Assembly: GCA_017937065.1 (NCBI GenBank)
Contig: JAGBEI010000031.1
Coordinates: 232,188 to 296,187 of the forward strand
DNA length: 64,000 bases
Reading direction: 5' to 3'
From: Clostridia bacterium
GTDB taxonomy: Bacteria > Bacillota > Clostridia > Oscillospirales > QAKW01
Shown in pieces: positions 51,544 to 61,233 of the stretch. The notes under the pieces are model-generated. The model searched no databases. It was not told the DNA's origin and worked only from the letters and a program-made list of their open reading frames with translations. The first letter of the stretch is position 1; each line of letters begins with the position of its first letter. Position numbers and translations under genes: made by a program.

Positions 51544-51843
51544 TTATTTCTCGTCCTTATTGACGATGATAGAACGCATGATACCGTCTGTGATGTTGTA
51601 CACACGGGTCAGCTCTTCGGGGAAATCAACGGGAGCTTCAAAGTTTATAAGCACGTAGTGACCCTCTTTGATGTAGTTGATTTCGTATGCCAGCTTTTTC
51701 ATGCCCCAGTCCTCGACAGACTCGACCTTGCCGTGCTTTTCAATCAGAGCCTTGAACTTCTCTGTAAGCTCGGTAAACGCCTCCTCTGTCAAATCCGGCT
51801 TTGCAATGAAAATTGTTTCATACTTATGCATTTCAGCCATCAT
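51544..51843 (-). CDS. rpsF: 30S ribosomal protein S6
   Basis: The 99-residue S6 has MHKYETIFIAKPDLTEE and the KKLAYEINYIKEGHYVLINF core. GGAGG lies five to eight bases before two adjacent ATG codons (51843 and 51840); either could be used. It leads the rpsF-ssb-rpsR operon. Confidence 0.96.
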   Translation of the reverse strand: MMAEMHKYETIFIAKPDLTEEAFTELTEKFKALIEKHGKVESVEDWGMKKLAYEINYIKEGHYVLINFEAPVDFPEELTRVYNITDGIMRSIIVNKDEK

Positions 51844-51945
51844 TTACACCTCCTTATGGACATATGGTCTGCTTTTTTTGCAGACAAGGATAATGCTTTC
51901 ACATTATTTATCGACCTTATAACCCATTTTAAATGGTACTAAATA

Positions 51946-51973
51946 ATTATATAACAAATATCGCAAAAGTCAA
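51946..51973 (-). promoter_or_regulatory. Promoter of rpsF-ssb-rpsR
   Basis: On the minus strand TTGACT (51973-51968) and TATAAT (51951-51946) are 16 bases apart. The leader contains GTCTGC/GCAGAC and ATAATG/CATTAT hairpins; I could not see the S18-binding CCG element known from S6:S18 leaders. Confidence 0.75.
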
Positions 51974-51997
51974 GAATTATTTTTCAAAGCGCGCCGC

Positions 51998-53272
51998 TTA
52001 CTGCGGCTCATCCTGTCTTTCAACATACATACGGTTGTCGGCAAATACAAAATATCCGTTGTCGGTAGGTGTGTTGCTGTTGCCCGTTTGGGCAAAATAC
52101 AGGGACTTTTCAAGCGGGATATCGCGAAAATAATTATCATTGCGCACAAAGCTCACGCCCTTGCCCTCGGTATAGCTCTTAACAACATAACGTCCCGCGC
52201 CCAGAGGCTGTGAGCTTTTCTCGTCAACCGATTCAAGGTCAATGACAAAGCCCTGTCCGTCAAACGTACAGCCGCTGCCGTAATAATGGAACGGCGCGAC
52301 ATAAATGCCGAGCACGTCTTCTATCTGCTCCGGCTCAACGGAATTTATCGTCACCTTCAGAGTCTGCTCGTCGATTATTTCGATACCGCGGATAGACGTC
52401 ACATTCTTATTGCCGACACCTTCAAGCGCCTTTTCCGTCAGCGCCTGACGCGCGCAGTCATGCGCCATCTGCGTAAGGTCGCTTCCGTATACTATACCGA
52501 GCGTTTTATAGTCCGTCCCATACTGCTTGGCAATATCTTTTATTACAGTCTCGGAATCCGGCGCGCTCAGCGCGTCATACTCGTCATCCAGCGCATAGTA
52601 GTAGGCAAACAGTGCGCGCGGGTCGGAATACTTTTCAATATGCTTTTCCACATCGGTGCCGATATACGCCTTATCTCCGTAAAGATGCGTCACCCACTTA
52701 TATTCCTCGCGCAGCACGGGATAAATTATACGCGAGTTGATAAGCTCACTTGTACGCTCCGAAGGATTGGCAAGCTCCGCCTCAAGCTGTGCTGTCGCAA
52801 AGTCAAGCTTTTCCGCCTCCTGCGTGCCGTAGCGGTACGCCGCCAGCCCGTCCAGCTCGCTCTCCCTCAGCTTCGACCAGCCGTCATAATCCGCCTGGGC
52901 ATAGACATACATCGAAAACGCAACGTCCTTTGATGTGACCTTTGTCCCGTCGCTGAAATATACGTCGTCGCCCAGCTTAACCGTGCATACCGACTTGTCA
53001 CTGACCGAATAATCAATATCAATATCTGCAATACCCAGCCCCTGGGTATACGCATCAAAAACAGGCTCGGCAGAATCGTCCTCACTGCTGCTCGATGTGA
53101 CAAGCAGCGACTCCTGAGTCAGTGCCACAACCGACATATCCTGCGGCCCGCGCACAAAAAACGGACTGAAGTTACCGTCAAAATAACTGAACTCCGCCTT
53201 ATACGAACTGCATGAGCAAAGAGAAACAAGCAAAACCGTTATTATTAATGCTGCAGAAAAGCGTTTTTTCAT
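51998..53272 (-). CDS. Family 5 solute-binding lipoprotein, lacking the C-terminal part
   Basis: The 424-residue protein has a lipobox (VSLCSCSS) and family 5 motifs: FSPFFVRGPQDM, VYFSDGTKVTSKDVAFS and, close to its end, GAGRYVVKSYTEGKGVSFVRNDNYF. In family 5 proteins the last motif is followed by about 200 more residues; here only about 40 remain, so most of the second half is missing. The middle (about 125-300) is unusually helical and acidic. The start at 53272 overlaps the pfkB stop as ATGA. No transporter genes are nearby. Confidence 0.75.
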   Translation of the reverse strand: MKKRFSAALIITVLLVSLCSCSSYKAEFSYFDGNFSPFFVRGPQDMSVVALTQESLLVTSSSSEDDSAEPVFDAYTQGLGIADIDIDYSVSDKSVCTVKLGDDVYFSDGTKVTSKDVAFSMYVYAQADYDGWSKLRESELDGLAAYRYGTQEAEKLDFATAQLEAELANPSERTSELINSRIIYPVLREEYKWVTHLYGDKAYIGTDVEKHIEKYSDPRALFAYYYALDDEYDALSAPDSETVIKDIAKQYGTDYKTLGIVYGSDLTQMAHDCARQALTEKALEGVGNKNVTSIRGIEIIDEQTLKVTINSVEPEQIEDVLGIYVAPFHYYGSGCTFDGQGFVIDLESVDEKSSQPLGAGRYVVKSYTEGKGVSFVRNDNYFRDIPLEKSLYFAQTGNSNTPTDNGYFVFADNRMYVERQDEPQ

Positions 53273-54201
53273 ATAACCTTCTCCCATGAAACCTGTTTTT
53301 TAAGCTGCTCAATGAGCGAATATTCCGCCGGCTGAGTGCCGCTGCATGTAACATTGGCGGCGCTTGTCGCAACGGAAAGTGCTATCGTCTGCGCGATATC
53401 ATACCCGCGTTCAAGTGAAACGCATAGCGCGGCAACCATAGAGTCGCCGGCGCCGACCGTAGAGCGGACGCAAACCTTAAGCCCGTGCGCATGATATACG
53501 CCCCTTTCACTGCAAAACAGCGCGCCGTCACCGCCCAAAGAAACAACGACATTCGCAATACCGTCCCTTACAAGCTGCATCGCAACGTCCGCCGCATCAC
53601 GCGCCGTTGAAAGACGGCGGCCGGTAATGCGCGAAAGCTCGTCGATATTGGGCTTTACAAGATACGGCTTTGACTTCAGACCTTCTTTAAGCAGTGCGCC
53701 GTCAACGTCAAGTACGGTACGCGCCTCATGCGAATTGCAAAGACGAACAAGTCTTGCATACACGTCGACCGGCGCGCCCTTGGGCGCACTGCCCGCCAGC
53801 ACCGCGATATCTCCCGGCTTTAAAGCAGCGGACAGCTTTTTTTCCACCAAAGCCGCAGTCTCCGCGGAGACTGAACCGCCCTGTTCGTTTATATCGGTAT
53901 TAATACCGTTCTCGGTATCGATTATTTTCAGATTGGTGCGGGTGGGACAAGCGACCCTGACAAAATCAGACGCGATCCCCGTTTCACTCAGATACTTTTC
54001 AATCTCCTGACCTGTTGCACCGCCTATGATGCCCATTGCAGTGCTCTCTCCGCCCAGTGTTTTTATCACCTTGGAAACATTTATTCCCTTTCCTCCTGCG
54101 TCACAGCGCTCACTGTCTGTACGGTTGACGCCGCCCAGTGTGAGTCCGCTTATCTCAACGGTTTTATCTATGGCGGGGTTTAAGGTGAGAGTATATATCA
54201 T
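53269..54201 (-). CDS. fruK: 1-phosphofructokinase (PfkB family)
   Basis: The 310-residue kinase of the PfkB/ribokinase family starts MIYTLTLNPAIDKTVEI and carries the first signature GGKGINVSKVI and the second TVGAGDSMVAAL with the catalytic Asp. The sequence type fits 1-phosphofructokinase or tagatose-6-phosphate kinase. No fructose PTS gene is adjacent; the next gene is the shortened solute-binding protein. Confidence 0.88.
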   Translation of the reverse strand: MIYTLTLNPAIDKTVEISGLTLGGVNRTDSERCDAGGKGINVSKVIKTLGGESTAMGIIGGATGQEIEKYLSETGIASDFVRVACPTRTNLKIIDTENGINTDINEQGGSVSAETAALVEKKLSAALKPGDIAVLAGSAPKGAPVDVYARLVRLCNSHEARTVLDVDGALLKEGLKSKPYLVKPNIDELSRITGRRLSTARDAADVAMQLVRDGIANVVVSLGGDGALFCSERGVYHAHGLKVCVRSTVGAGDSMVAALCVSLERGYDIAQTIALSVATSAANVTCSGTQPAEYSLIEQLKKQVSWEKVI

Positions 54202-54230
54202 CGAATTATTTCCTTTCAGTTACTGTACAT

Positions 54231-54259
54231 ATTATATTATTAAATTACAGTGTTGTCAA
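54231..54259 (-). promoter_or_regulatory. Promoter of fruK
   Basis: On the minus strand TTGACA (54259-54254) and TATAAT (54236-54231) are perfect hexamers 17 bases apart. Confidence 0.85.
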
Positions 54260-54281
54260 TAAAGGGAAAATGTAATATAAT
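54253..54281 (+). promoter_or_regulatory. Promoter of the YfcE gene, -35 shared with fruK
   Basis: TTGTCA (54253-54258) and TATAAT (54276-54281) are 17 bases apart. Its -35 hexamer overlaps the fruK -35 by five bases. Confidence 0.8.
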
Positions 54282-54313
54282 AGATAAAATTATAAAATTC
54301 AAAGGTGACGGAT

Positions 54314-54859
54314 ATGAAAATAATGATTGCCGCCGATATACACGGCAGCGCGCTGTATTGCAGGCAGCTCTGCGAGCTGTTTAAGGATTCGGGCGCGCAG
54401 AAGCTCATACTTCTCGGAGACATACTGTATCACGGTCCGCGCAATGCCCTGCCCCAGGGGTACGACCCCAAAAAGGTATGCGCTCTTTTAAATCCGCTGA
54501 AAAACAGCATAATATGCGTGCGCGGCAACTGCGACAGCGAAGTTGACCAAATGGTGCTGGATTTTTCCGTACTGTCGGACAGTGCGCTGCTGTTTTTAAA
54601 CGGACATACCTTTTTTGCCGCGCACGGACATTTATTTACGGAAAACCGGCAGCCGCCGCTTGCCGACGGTGATATACTGCTGTACGGACACACTCACGTA
54701 CCGAAGTTTGAAAAAAGGGACGGGCATATCTTCATAAACCCCGGCTCTGTCTCTATACCTAAAGAAAACACGCCCAACTCCTGTATAATTTTGGAAGATG
54801 ACACGGTAAATCACTGCGATTTATACGGGCATGTCTATATGGAAAACGAAATAATTTAA
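54314..54859 (+). CDS. yfcE: YfcE-type metallophosphodiesterase
   Basis: The 181-residue calcineurin-like phosphoesterase has all five metal blocks: AADIHGS, LGDILYHGPRN, VRGNCDSEVD, AAHGH and YGHTH. YfcE hydrolyses phosphodiesters in vitro; its natural substrate is not known. The ATG at 54314 follows AAAGGTGACGG. It is divergent from fruK. Confidence 0.92.
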   Translation: MKIMIAADIHGSALYCRQLCELFKDSGAQKLILLGDILYHGPRNALPQGYDPKKVCALLNPLKNSIICVRGNCDSEVDQMVLDFSVLSDSALLFLNGHTFFAAHGHLFTENRQPPLADGDILLYGHTHVPKFEKRDGHIFINPGSVSIPKENTPNSCIILEDDTVNHCDLYGHVYMENEII

Positions 54860-54864
54860 GTTAA

Positions 54865-54909
54865 ATATATCCCGCAAGGCATGAATACCTTGTGGGATAT
54901 ATATTTTAT
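54865..54909. terminator. Bidirectional terminator
   Basis: ATATATCCCGCAAGG and CCTTGTGGGATATAT pair over 15 positions with one G-T around an eight-base loop, between convergent genes. Confidence 0.82.
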
Positions 54910-55721
54910 CCGAACGGGAAAATCGTTTTTTTATTATAGACAAATATGTAAAAATGCGCCGTAACCTCAAGCTCGGACAGCTTTTTCAGTTTCTGCCTGT
55001 CCTTTTCGGATGTGCGGTAAAAATACGGTGTCATCGTGAAAAGACTGCGCGTTTGGGCGCCGTCCAGTCTCATGGTATAGCGCAGGTTTTCCGCCCCGCG
55101 CAGCTCAAACCCCGCCAGAGTGTTGTCAAATACCGGATTTAGCTGAGCGTTGTCATACACTGTGCGCTTCAGCTCGATGAGATGGTCTCTACCGGGAACA
55201 ACACGTATTAAAATTCCGTCATCGGTCAAAACCCGGTAAACCTCGTTTTCGCTTATCGGAGCAAACACCGATAGTGCCGTACTGACAATATTATCGGAAA
55301 TAGGAAGCGCGGTGCAGTTTGCTACTGCAAGGCTTGTCTGCACGGCATAGCTGCGCCTGCATGCCGCGTCCACTGCCGCTTTGGATATATCTATTCCGTA
55401 TGTGCTTCCGTCACTTGAGCACGCGCTCAGCTTTTGACAGATGCCCTCAAGATAGTAGCCCTCTCCGCAGCAAATATCCGCAACGCAGCTGCCCTTGATA
55501 TTTGAGCATATACACTCTCTCAGACGGCTGTAAAATCCGCCGTTCAGAAATTCACGGCGTGCTGCTGCCATCTGTTTATCATCGCCGTGATTTTTAGGCG
55601 ACTGAGACTGTAAAAGATTTACATAACCGCGGCGGGAGATATCAAAGCTGTGTTTTTCAGGGCAAACATATGAGCCGCCCGATTTTGACAGCTGTTTCTT
55701 ACACACAGGACAAATAAGCAT
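54906..55721 (-). CDS. RlmA-like 23S rRNA (guanine-N1) methyltransferase
   Basis: The 271-residue protein has an N-terminal zinc finger (C4, C7, C20, H24), then HSFDISRRGYVNLL, the conserved RlmA opening, and a SAM-binding VADICCGEGYYLEGI. RlmA enzymes methylate G745 or G748 of 23S rRNA, the latter linked to macrolide/tylosin resistance. The ATG at 55721 fits the zinc finger; the longer frame overlaps the radical SAM gene, which ends four bases upstream. Confidence 0.87.
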   Translation of the reverse strand: MLICPVCKKQLSKSGGSYVCPEKHSFDISRRGYVNLLQSQSPKNHGDDKQMAAARREFLNGGFYSRLRECICSNIKGSCVADICCGEGYYLEGICQKLSACSSDGSTYGIDISKAAVDAACRRSYAVQTSLAVANCTALPISDNIVSTALSVFAPISENEVYRVLTDDGILIRVVPGRDHLIELKRTVYDNAQLNPVFDNTLAGFELRGAENLRYTMRLDGAQTRSLFTMTPYFYRTSEKDRQKLKKLSELEVTAHFYIFVYNKKTIFPFG

Positions 55722-55725
55722 AAAT

Positions 55726-56604
55726 TCAAACTCCTTCGCAGTTAAATTCCGGAATATATATTTTATCATCGGCGCCGCTGCCCTGCACAAAGCCGTTTGT
55801 AATGCCAAGCGACTGGGCATAGCGTACAACGCTGCGGTATGCCGACGGTGACAACGCGCTTTTAAGCTCACGGTGAGTGACATGAGGCATAGGAACATAC
55901 TGACCCATTACGGATATATAAATATCGTCGCCGTATGTGTCGTAAAGATATTTTATACTCGCCTTGGCATCGATAAGATTGCCGGGCATCACCAATACGC
56001 GCACTATAACCCCTTTTTGCATAATTCCGCCGCGTATCACGGGACGCCCGACCTTTTTCACCATCTGCTCAATCGCCGCGCGGGCGACCTGAGGATAATC
56101 GGGTGCAGAACAGTATTTCATTGCGGCGGCGGGACTTGAAAATTTCAAGTCCGCAAGATATATGTCCACTGCGTCCTTCAGCTGCTTTAATGCGGAGAGC
56201 TTAAGGTACGATGAGGTATTGAAAACCACGGGAATTCCAAGTCCGTCCTGACGCGCGTGGCGCAGTACAGGCACAATGTACGGTATATAATGGTCCGCTG
56301 TGACAAGGTTAATATTGACAGCGCCCTGTGCCTTCAGCTCAAACATTATATCGTAAAATCGTGCGGGAGTAATGACGATACCTTGATTTTCATGCGACAA
56401 TACAAAATTCTGACAAAATTCACATGCGAGTGAGCAGCCGGAAAAAAATATAGTCCCGCTGCCGTTTTTGCCTGAAATGACAGGCTCCTCCCACATATGT
56501 TTTGCCGCGCGGGCAATGCGAATGCGATTGTCAGCCCCGCAAAATCCGCGTTCCTTTTCTCTGTCAGCCCCACATTCACGAGGGCATAAAGTACATTTTG
56601 GCAT
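55726..56604 (-). CDS. Radical SAM protein (PflA-like)
   Basis: The 292-residue protein has an N-terminal Cys-rich segment (CTLCPRECGADR, GFCGAD), then the radical SAM cluster site C57, C61 and C64 (GCSLACEFCQNF). This matches the PflA-like radical SAM proteins with an N-terminal CxxC block. The target is unknown. The ATG at 56604 has GGAGGAG just upstream; an upstream ATG at 56619 is less likely. It precedes the RlmA-like gene. Confidence 0.85.
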   Translation of the reverse strand: MPKCTLCPRECGADREKERGFCGADNRIRIARAAKHMWEEPVISGKNGSGTIFFSGCSLACEFCQNFVLSHENQGIVITPARFYDIMFELKAQGAVNINLVTADHYIPYIVPVLRHARQDGLGIPVVFNTSSYLKLSALKQLKDAVDIYLADLKFSSPAAAMKYCSAPDYPQVARAAIEQMVKKVGRPVIRGGIMQKGVIVRVLVMPGNLIDAKASIKYLYDTYGDDIYISVMGQYVPMPHVTHRELKSALSPSAYRSVVRYAQSLGITNGFVQGSGADDKIYIPEFNCEGV

Positions 56605-56853
56605 ATTCTCCTCCGACATGCTGTGCAAAACAGTTTCGTTTTTAATGCAAGTTTTGCCATTATATACTTATATATGTATTAAGAGGTTCAAAAAGTTGCA
56701 ATTTTTCAAAATTTCTTTAAAAATTTTTTTATCCAAAAATCTTCTGCATATTGCTGAGCCGATATGTTTAAAAGATATATCCACACTACAACCTTAAAAA
56801 TCGTTCCTAATTTTTCAAAATTCAGTCCTTTAGATAATCTGTCCGAATAACGT
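56605..56853. other. AT-rich intergenic stretch with an ECF-type promoter candidate
   Basis: No gene is seen. On the minus strand TGCAACTTTTT (56700-56690) is followed after 16 bases by ATATAAG (56673-56667), about 60 bases before the radical SAM gene. The same motif with the same spacing lies upstream of the ECF sigma gene at 61234-61267. The rest is A/T-rich without clear features. Confidence 0.5.
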
Positions 56854-56890
56854 AAAAGCCCGCCATACCTCAAATAAGAGGCTTGGCGGG
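56854..56890 (-). terminator. Intrinsic terminator after tRNA-Lys
   Basis: On the minus strand CCCGCCA and TGGCGGG pair, with CTC/GAG inside, followed by CTTTTA. Confidence 0.8.
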
Positions 56891-56905
56891 TATTTCTTTC
56901 TTTTA

Positions 56906-56981
56906 TGGTGACCCATCGGAGAATCGAACTCCGGACACCATGATTAAAAGTCATGTGCTCTGCCAGCTGAGCTAATGGGTC
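56906..56981 (-). tRNA. tRNA-Lys (anticodon TTT)
   Basis: The 76 bases fold as a cloverleaf on the minus strand: acceptor GACCCAT/ATGGGTC, D arm TAGCTCAGCTGGCAGAGCA, anticodon stem CATGA/TCATG around CTTTTAA (anticodon TTT), T arm GGAGTTCGATTCTCC. CCA is encoded. Confidence 0.96.
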
Positions 56982-57036
56982 ATATTTTTAATACAAAACA
57001 AAACTAATAAGCCTAAAACTGCCGATTAGCTAATAT

Positions 57037-57065
57037 ATTCTATCAGCACAGACATACTTTGTCAA
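57037..57065 (-). promoter_or_regulatory. Promoter of tRNA-Lys
   Basis: On the minus strand TTGACA (57065-57060) and TAGAAT (57042-57037) are 17 bases apart. Confidence 0.78.
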
Positions 57066-57220
57066 CTGTTTTTTTAAGAAAATTAATTTTTGCGGCAGGA
57101 TTTTTATAAACTTTGTCGTATATAGTATATAGAGTAACACTGAAATTATCAAAAAAAGTAATTTTGTAAAAAAACATGAATCACATCGGCGTTTTTTGTG
57201 CCGCCGCAAAAGGAGCAGCT

Positions 57221-58225
57221 ATGAATTACCGCGAAATTTTTGAAAAGCGAGAGCAGGATACACTGTCAAGGTATGCAGTCTGCTCCGCGTCAAGCCGCGG
57301 CAGAGCACGTGCAGAGGAGGAGTCGCCGACACGCACCTGCTTTTGCCGCGACCGCGACCGAATCATACACTGCAAGGCATTTCGCAGACTGAAACACAAA
57401 ACGCAGGTATTTTTAAGCCCGACAGGCGACCACTACCGCACAAGACTGACACACACGCTTGAGGTATCGCAGATATCGCGCACTATTGCGCGCTGTCTTT
57501 GTCTTAACGAGGATTTAACAGAGGCTATAGCGCTGGGGCACGACCTGGGTCATACGCCGTTCGGACATGCAGGAGAGCGTGTTTTAAACGATATCTGCCC
57601 GTTCCCGTTTCGGCATAACGAACAGAGCGTGCGCGTGTGCACCCTGCTTGAAAAGGACGGCAGCGGATTAAACCTCACAGCAGAGGTTCTGGACGGAATT
57701 CTCTGTCATACGGGCGAAAAAATTGCCGACACACTGGAGGGTCAGATTGTAAGGCTGGCGGATAAGATAGCTTATATCAATCACGATATCGACGACGCGG
57801 TGCGCGCCGGACTTATAACCGAAAACGACCTGCCGCCCCGTGCTGTTCAAATACTCGGAAACGGACACAGCGCAAGAATAAACTCCATGGTCATGGGCAC
57901 TGTACAAGCCAGTACGGACAAGCCGGCAATCATGATGCAGGCTCAGATAAAAGAGGGGTTTGATATTTTGCATGAATACCTGTTTTCATACATTTATCTC
58001 GGTTCTAAAGCCAAGACCGAGGAGGGCAAGGCTCAGGGCATTATCGAATCCATATACGGATACTATATAAAACGCCCCGAGCAGCTGCCGGAGGAGTATT
58101 TGAAAATTGCACATACGGAAGATGTTGCCCGTGCCGTATGCGATTATGTATCCACCATGACAGACAGATTTGCGGTTGACCTTTTCAGTCAGCTGTTTAT
58201 CCCCAAAAGCTGGGATATAAAATAA
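57221..58225 (+). CDS. dgt: Deoxyguanosinetriphosphate triphosphohydrolase-like protein
   Basis: The 334-residue HD-domain hydrolase splits dGTP or related dNTPs into nucleoside and triphosphate. It has CKAFRRLKHKTQVF, the HD-domain metal residues in RLTHTLEVSQ and ALGHDLGHTPFGHAGE, and the LADKIAYINHDIDD segment. The ATG at 57221 follows AAAGGAG; the frame open from 57176 is longer but lacks such a site. It precedes dnaG. Confidence 0.92.
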   Translation: MNYREIFEKREQDTLSRYAVCSASSRGRARAEEESPTRTCFCRDRDRIIHCKAFRRLKHKTQVFLSPTGDHYRTRLTHTLEVSQISRTIARCLCLNEDLTEAIALGHDLGHTPFGHAGERVLNDICPFPFRHNEQSVRVCTLLEKDGSGLNLTAEVLDGILCHTGEKIADTLEGQIVRLADKIAYINHDIDDAVRAGLITENDLPPRAVQILGNGHSARINSMVMGTVQASTDKPAIMMQAQIKEGFDILHEYLFSYIYLGSKAKTEEGKAQGIIESIYGYYIKRPEQLPEEYLKIAHTEDVARAVCDYVSTMTDRFAVDLFSQLFIPKSWDIK

Positions 58226-58258
58226 CAATATGTAATATTATGAAAGGGAGTGATAAAG

Positions 58259-60019
58259 ATGGCAATAGACAGCTCGTTTATCAGCGAGCTAAAGCTGCGC
58301 TGCCCAATAGAAGAAGTAATCGGCAGCTATGTGACGCTTAAGCGCGCCGGAAGCAGATATGTGGCATGCTGCCCGTTTCACAACGAAAAAACTCCTTCAT
58401 TTACCGTATTTACCGACACTTCCTCATATTATTGCTTCGGCTGCGGCGCGGGCGGAGATGTAATCACCTTTATCATGAACCGCGAAAACCTTGACTATGT
58501 TGAAGCAGTCCGACTGCTTGCAGAACGTGCAGGACTTTCCGTGCCGGAAAACGGGGAGGCAACCGAAGGCAAAAAGCAAAACCGGGAGCGCATGCTGCAA
58601 ATGCACAGACTTGCCGCACGCCACTATTACAATAATCTTATAGCGGGCGACAACGCCTGCATGAGGTATCTTGCAAAGCGGGGGCTCAGCATGTCATCCG
58701 TCAGGCGTTACGGTCTGGGATTTGCAAAAGACAGCTTTGACGATCTGAAAAATCTGCTGCTGAAAAACGGCTATTCGCTCTTGGAAATGGAGTCGGCTGG
58801 ACTTCTGGCAAAAAGCCGCAAAAACGGCAGCTTTTATGACAAATTCCGCAACAGACTGATGTTTCCCGTTATCGACCTGCGCGGAAATGTGATTGCCTTT
58901 TCGGGGCGCACTCTTGACCCCGACGGCATACCGAAATACATGAACTCACCCGATACCGAAATTTACCGAAAGGGAAATATCCTATTCGGACTCAATCTTG
59001 CCAAAGAGAAAAACGACGGCATGCTGATCCTTTGCGAGGGTAATATAGATGTTGTAATGCTGGCGCAGGAGGGCTTTAGAAACGCAGTCGCGCCCCTGGG
59101 CACGGCATTTACGACTGAACAGGCAAGAAAAATATCACAATACGCAAAAACTGCTGTCATCGCATTTGACAGCGACAACGCAGGTCAAAAAGCTACAAAC
59201 AAAGCAATAGAATACCTCAGAAGCCTCGGCGTGTCGGTGCGCGTTTTGCAGATGCAGGGCGCCAAAGACCCGGACGAATACATCAAGACCTACGGCAGAG
59301 AGCGGTTTTCAATGCTTATAAACCGCTCGAAAACACCTACCGAATATCAGCTTGACAAGCTGAAAGAAACACTTGACCTTACAGATACCGCCCAAAAGAT
59401 GGAATACAGTGACAAGAGCTCTGATATTATCGCGCGTCTGCCGTCGAAAATCGAGCGCGAAATATACGCGGGTATGCTTGCAAAGGAGCTGGAAATATCC
59501 GTTGAAACAGTCAAATCGGACATAGAAAGACGCCGCAGAAATATTGAAAAAGCAGAACAGCGCCGTACCGTTTCAGACGAGCAGCGAGCTATTGCGGGGA
59601 GCACCGATCGTGTAAACGTACACAGGCGTGAAAATCTTCTCGCTGCAAGAGCGGAAGAAACACTTATAGTTATTCTGTACCGAAATCCCGACCTGCTGCA
59701 CGATATTTGCGATAAAATCACTCCGCAGGATTTTATAACGCAGTTTAACCGTGAAGTGTTTGAATTTATTACAGACAGCTTAAAAAACGACAGCTCGGCG
59801 CAAAGTCTGTCGTTTGACGAAAAATTTGACGGCGCACAGACGTCTAAAATAATGTTTTTACTGAATACCGCAGTCCTGTCCGATGACACCCGCTCACAGG
59901 CAAACGACTGTATCAGAACTATAAAATTACAGGGGAACAAAAAAATCGACGCGGCAAAGCTTGATGCCAAAGAGCTTATGTCGCTTATAAAAAAGGAGAC
60001 CGAAAAGGATGAACATTGA
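58259..60019 (+). CDS. dnaG: DNA primase
   Basis: DnaG makes RNA primers for replication. The 586-residue protein has the CHC2-type zinc domain ([11 protein letters not shown]...CFGCGAGGD, residues about 38-65), a TOPRIM core with [13 protein letters not shown] and [10 protein letters not shown], and a C-terminal helicase-binding domain. The ATG at 58259 follows GGGAG. It overlaps sigA by 11 bases, the classical macromolecular-synthesis operon order. Confidence 0.97.
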   Translation: MAIDSSFISELKLRCPIEEVIGSYVTLKRAGSRYVACCPFHNEKTPSFTVFTDTSSYYCFGCGAGGDVITFIMNRENLDYVEAVRLLAERAGLSVPENGEATEGKKQNRERMLQMHRLAARHYYNNLIAGDNACMRYLAKRGLSMSSVRRYGLGFAKDSFDDLKNLLLKNGYSLLEMESAGLLAKSRKNGSFYDKFRNRLMFPVIDLRGNVIAFSGRTLDPDGIPKYMNSPDTEIYRKGNILFGLNLAKEKNDGMLILCEGNIDVVMLAQEGFRNAVAPLGTAFTTEQARKISQYAKTAVIAFDSDNAGQKATNKAIEYLRSLGVSVRVLQMQGAKDPDEYIKTYGRERFSMLINRSKTPTEYQLDKLKETLDLTDTAQKMEYSDKSSDIIARLPSKIEREIYAGMLAKELEISVETVKSDIERRRRNIEKAEQRRTVSDEQRAIAGSTDRVNVHRRENLLAARAEETLIVILYRNPDLLHDICDKITPQDFITQFNREVFEFITDSLKNDSSAQSLSFDEKFDGAQTSKIMFLLNTAVLSDDTRSQANDCIRTIKLQGNKKIDAAKLDAKELMSLIKKETEKDEH

Positions 60020-61088
60020 GAAAAAGCAGTTTTACAAGGACCTTGTCGAGCTGGGCAAGTCAAAGGGGTCGCTGTCCAACCGTGAGATTATGGACGCAAT
60101 AGACGAGGTGGCTCTGGACGCCGAGCACATGGAAAAGCTGTACGACATGCTGGAGGAGCAGGGCATCGAGATTATAGAGGACGTCATTGACGACATAGAA
60201 AATCTCGATTTAGCGGACGTCACAAACGCCACATATCAGACAGACGACGGCACGGAGCTTATGATTGTGGACGACCCGGTCAAGGTGTATCTCAAGGAAA
60301 TCGGAAAAGTGCCGCTGCTGACCGCAGACGAGGAGATAGGGCTTGCAAAGCGCATGTCGGACGGCAACCAGTACGCAAAGGACCGACTTGCCGAGGCAAA
60401 TCTCAGGCTTGTCGTATCTATTGCCAAAAGATACGTCGGGCGCGGAATGCATTTCCTTGACCTTATTCAGGAAGGCAACCTGGGTCTCATAAAAGCCGTT
60501 GAAAAATTCGACTATGAAAAAGGATACAAATTTTCAACATACGCCACATGGTGGATACGTCAGGCTATTACGCGCGCTATCGCCGACCAGGCGCGCACCA
60601 TTCGTATTCCGGTGCACATGGTTGAGACAATAAACAGGGTCATGCGCGTATCCCGCCAGCTGGTGCAGGAGCTGGGACGCGAGCCCACCAGCGCGGAGAT
60701 TGCAAAGGAGCTGGGACAGCCTGAGGAAAAAATACGTGAAATACTGAAAATTGCCCTTGACCCCGTATCGCTTGAAACACCTATCGGCGAGGAGGACTCA
60801 CATCTGGGCGACTTTATCCCTGACGACGATATCCCCGCGCCCGTCGAAGCTACATCACATATCATGCTGAAGGAGCAGCTCTCCGAGGTGCTTGAAACGC
60901 TGACACCGCGGGAGGCTATGGTGCTGCGTCTGCGCTTCGGTCTTGTTGACGGCAGACAGCGCACGCTGGAAGAAGTGGGACGTGAATTCAATGTTACACG
61001 GGAACGCATACGCCAGATTGAGTCAAAAGCGCTCCGCAAACTTCGTCATCCGTCCCGCAGCAAGCGGCTCAAGGATTTTCTCGAATAA
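60009..61088 (+). CDS. sigA: Primary RNA polymerase sigma factor SigA
   Basis: The 359-residue factor has a short region 1.1, region 1.2 ([16 protein letters not shown]), region 2 ([33 protein letters not shown]), region 3 and region 4 with the [19 protein letters not shown] helix-turn-helix. Its promoter type matches the many TTGACA/TATAAT promoters in this window. It is translated from a start within the dnaG end. Confidence 0.97.
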   Translation: MNIEKKQFYKDLVELGKSKGSLSNREIMDAIDEVALDAEHMEKLYDMLEEQGIEIIEDVIDDIENLDLADVTNATYQTDDGTELMIVDDPVKVYLKEIGKVPLLTADEEIGLAKRMSDGNQYAKDRLAEANLRLVVSIAKRYVGRGMHFLDLIQEGNLGLIKAVEKFDYEKGYKFSTYATWWIRQAITRAIADQARTIRIPVHMVETINRVMRVSRQLVQELGREPTSAEIAKELGQPEEKIREILKIALDPVSLETPIGEEDSHLGDFIPDDDIPAPVEATSHIMLKEQLSEVLETLTPREAMVLRLRFGLVDGRQRTLEEVGREFNVTRERIRQIESKALRKLRHPSRSKRLKDFLE

Positions 61089-61101
61089 TTATCGCTTTAT
61101 C

Positions 61102-61182
61102 AAAGCCGGTAGTGTTTCGGCACAGTTTGTCCGCACGGGCATTGTGCATTTTAAACAAAAATCATCCGGCTTTTATTCTTTT
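61102..61182 (+). terminator. Possible terminator after sigA with a large loop
   Basis: AAAGCCGG (61102-61109) and CCGGCTTT (61166-61173) pair around a 56-base loop that can itself fold, followed by TATTCTTTTTT. Confidence 0.45.
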
Positions 61183-61233
61183 TTAAAGGCATAACGGAGA
61201 AAGTGGAAATAAATGAAAAAAGTTTGTCAAAAG

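Noticed and set aside
51844..51945. S6:S18 leader element before rpsF
   Set aside because: Two hairpins are present but I could not match the conserved CCG bulge, so only the promoter is reported.
56706..56954. Minus-strand open frame of 82 residues ending an AT-rich gap
   Set aside because: It begins inside tRNA-Lys and has the composition of non-coding sequence.
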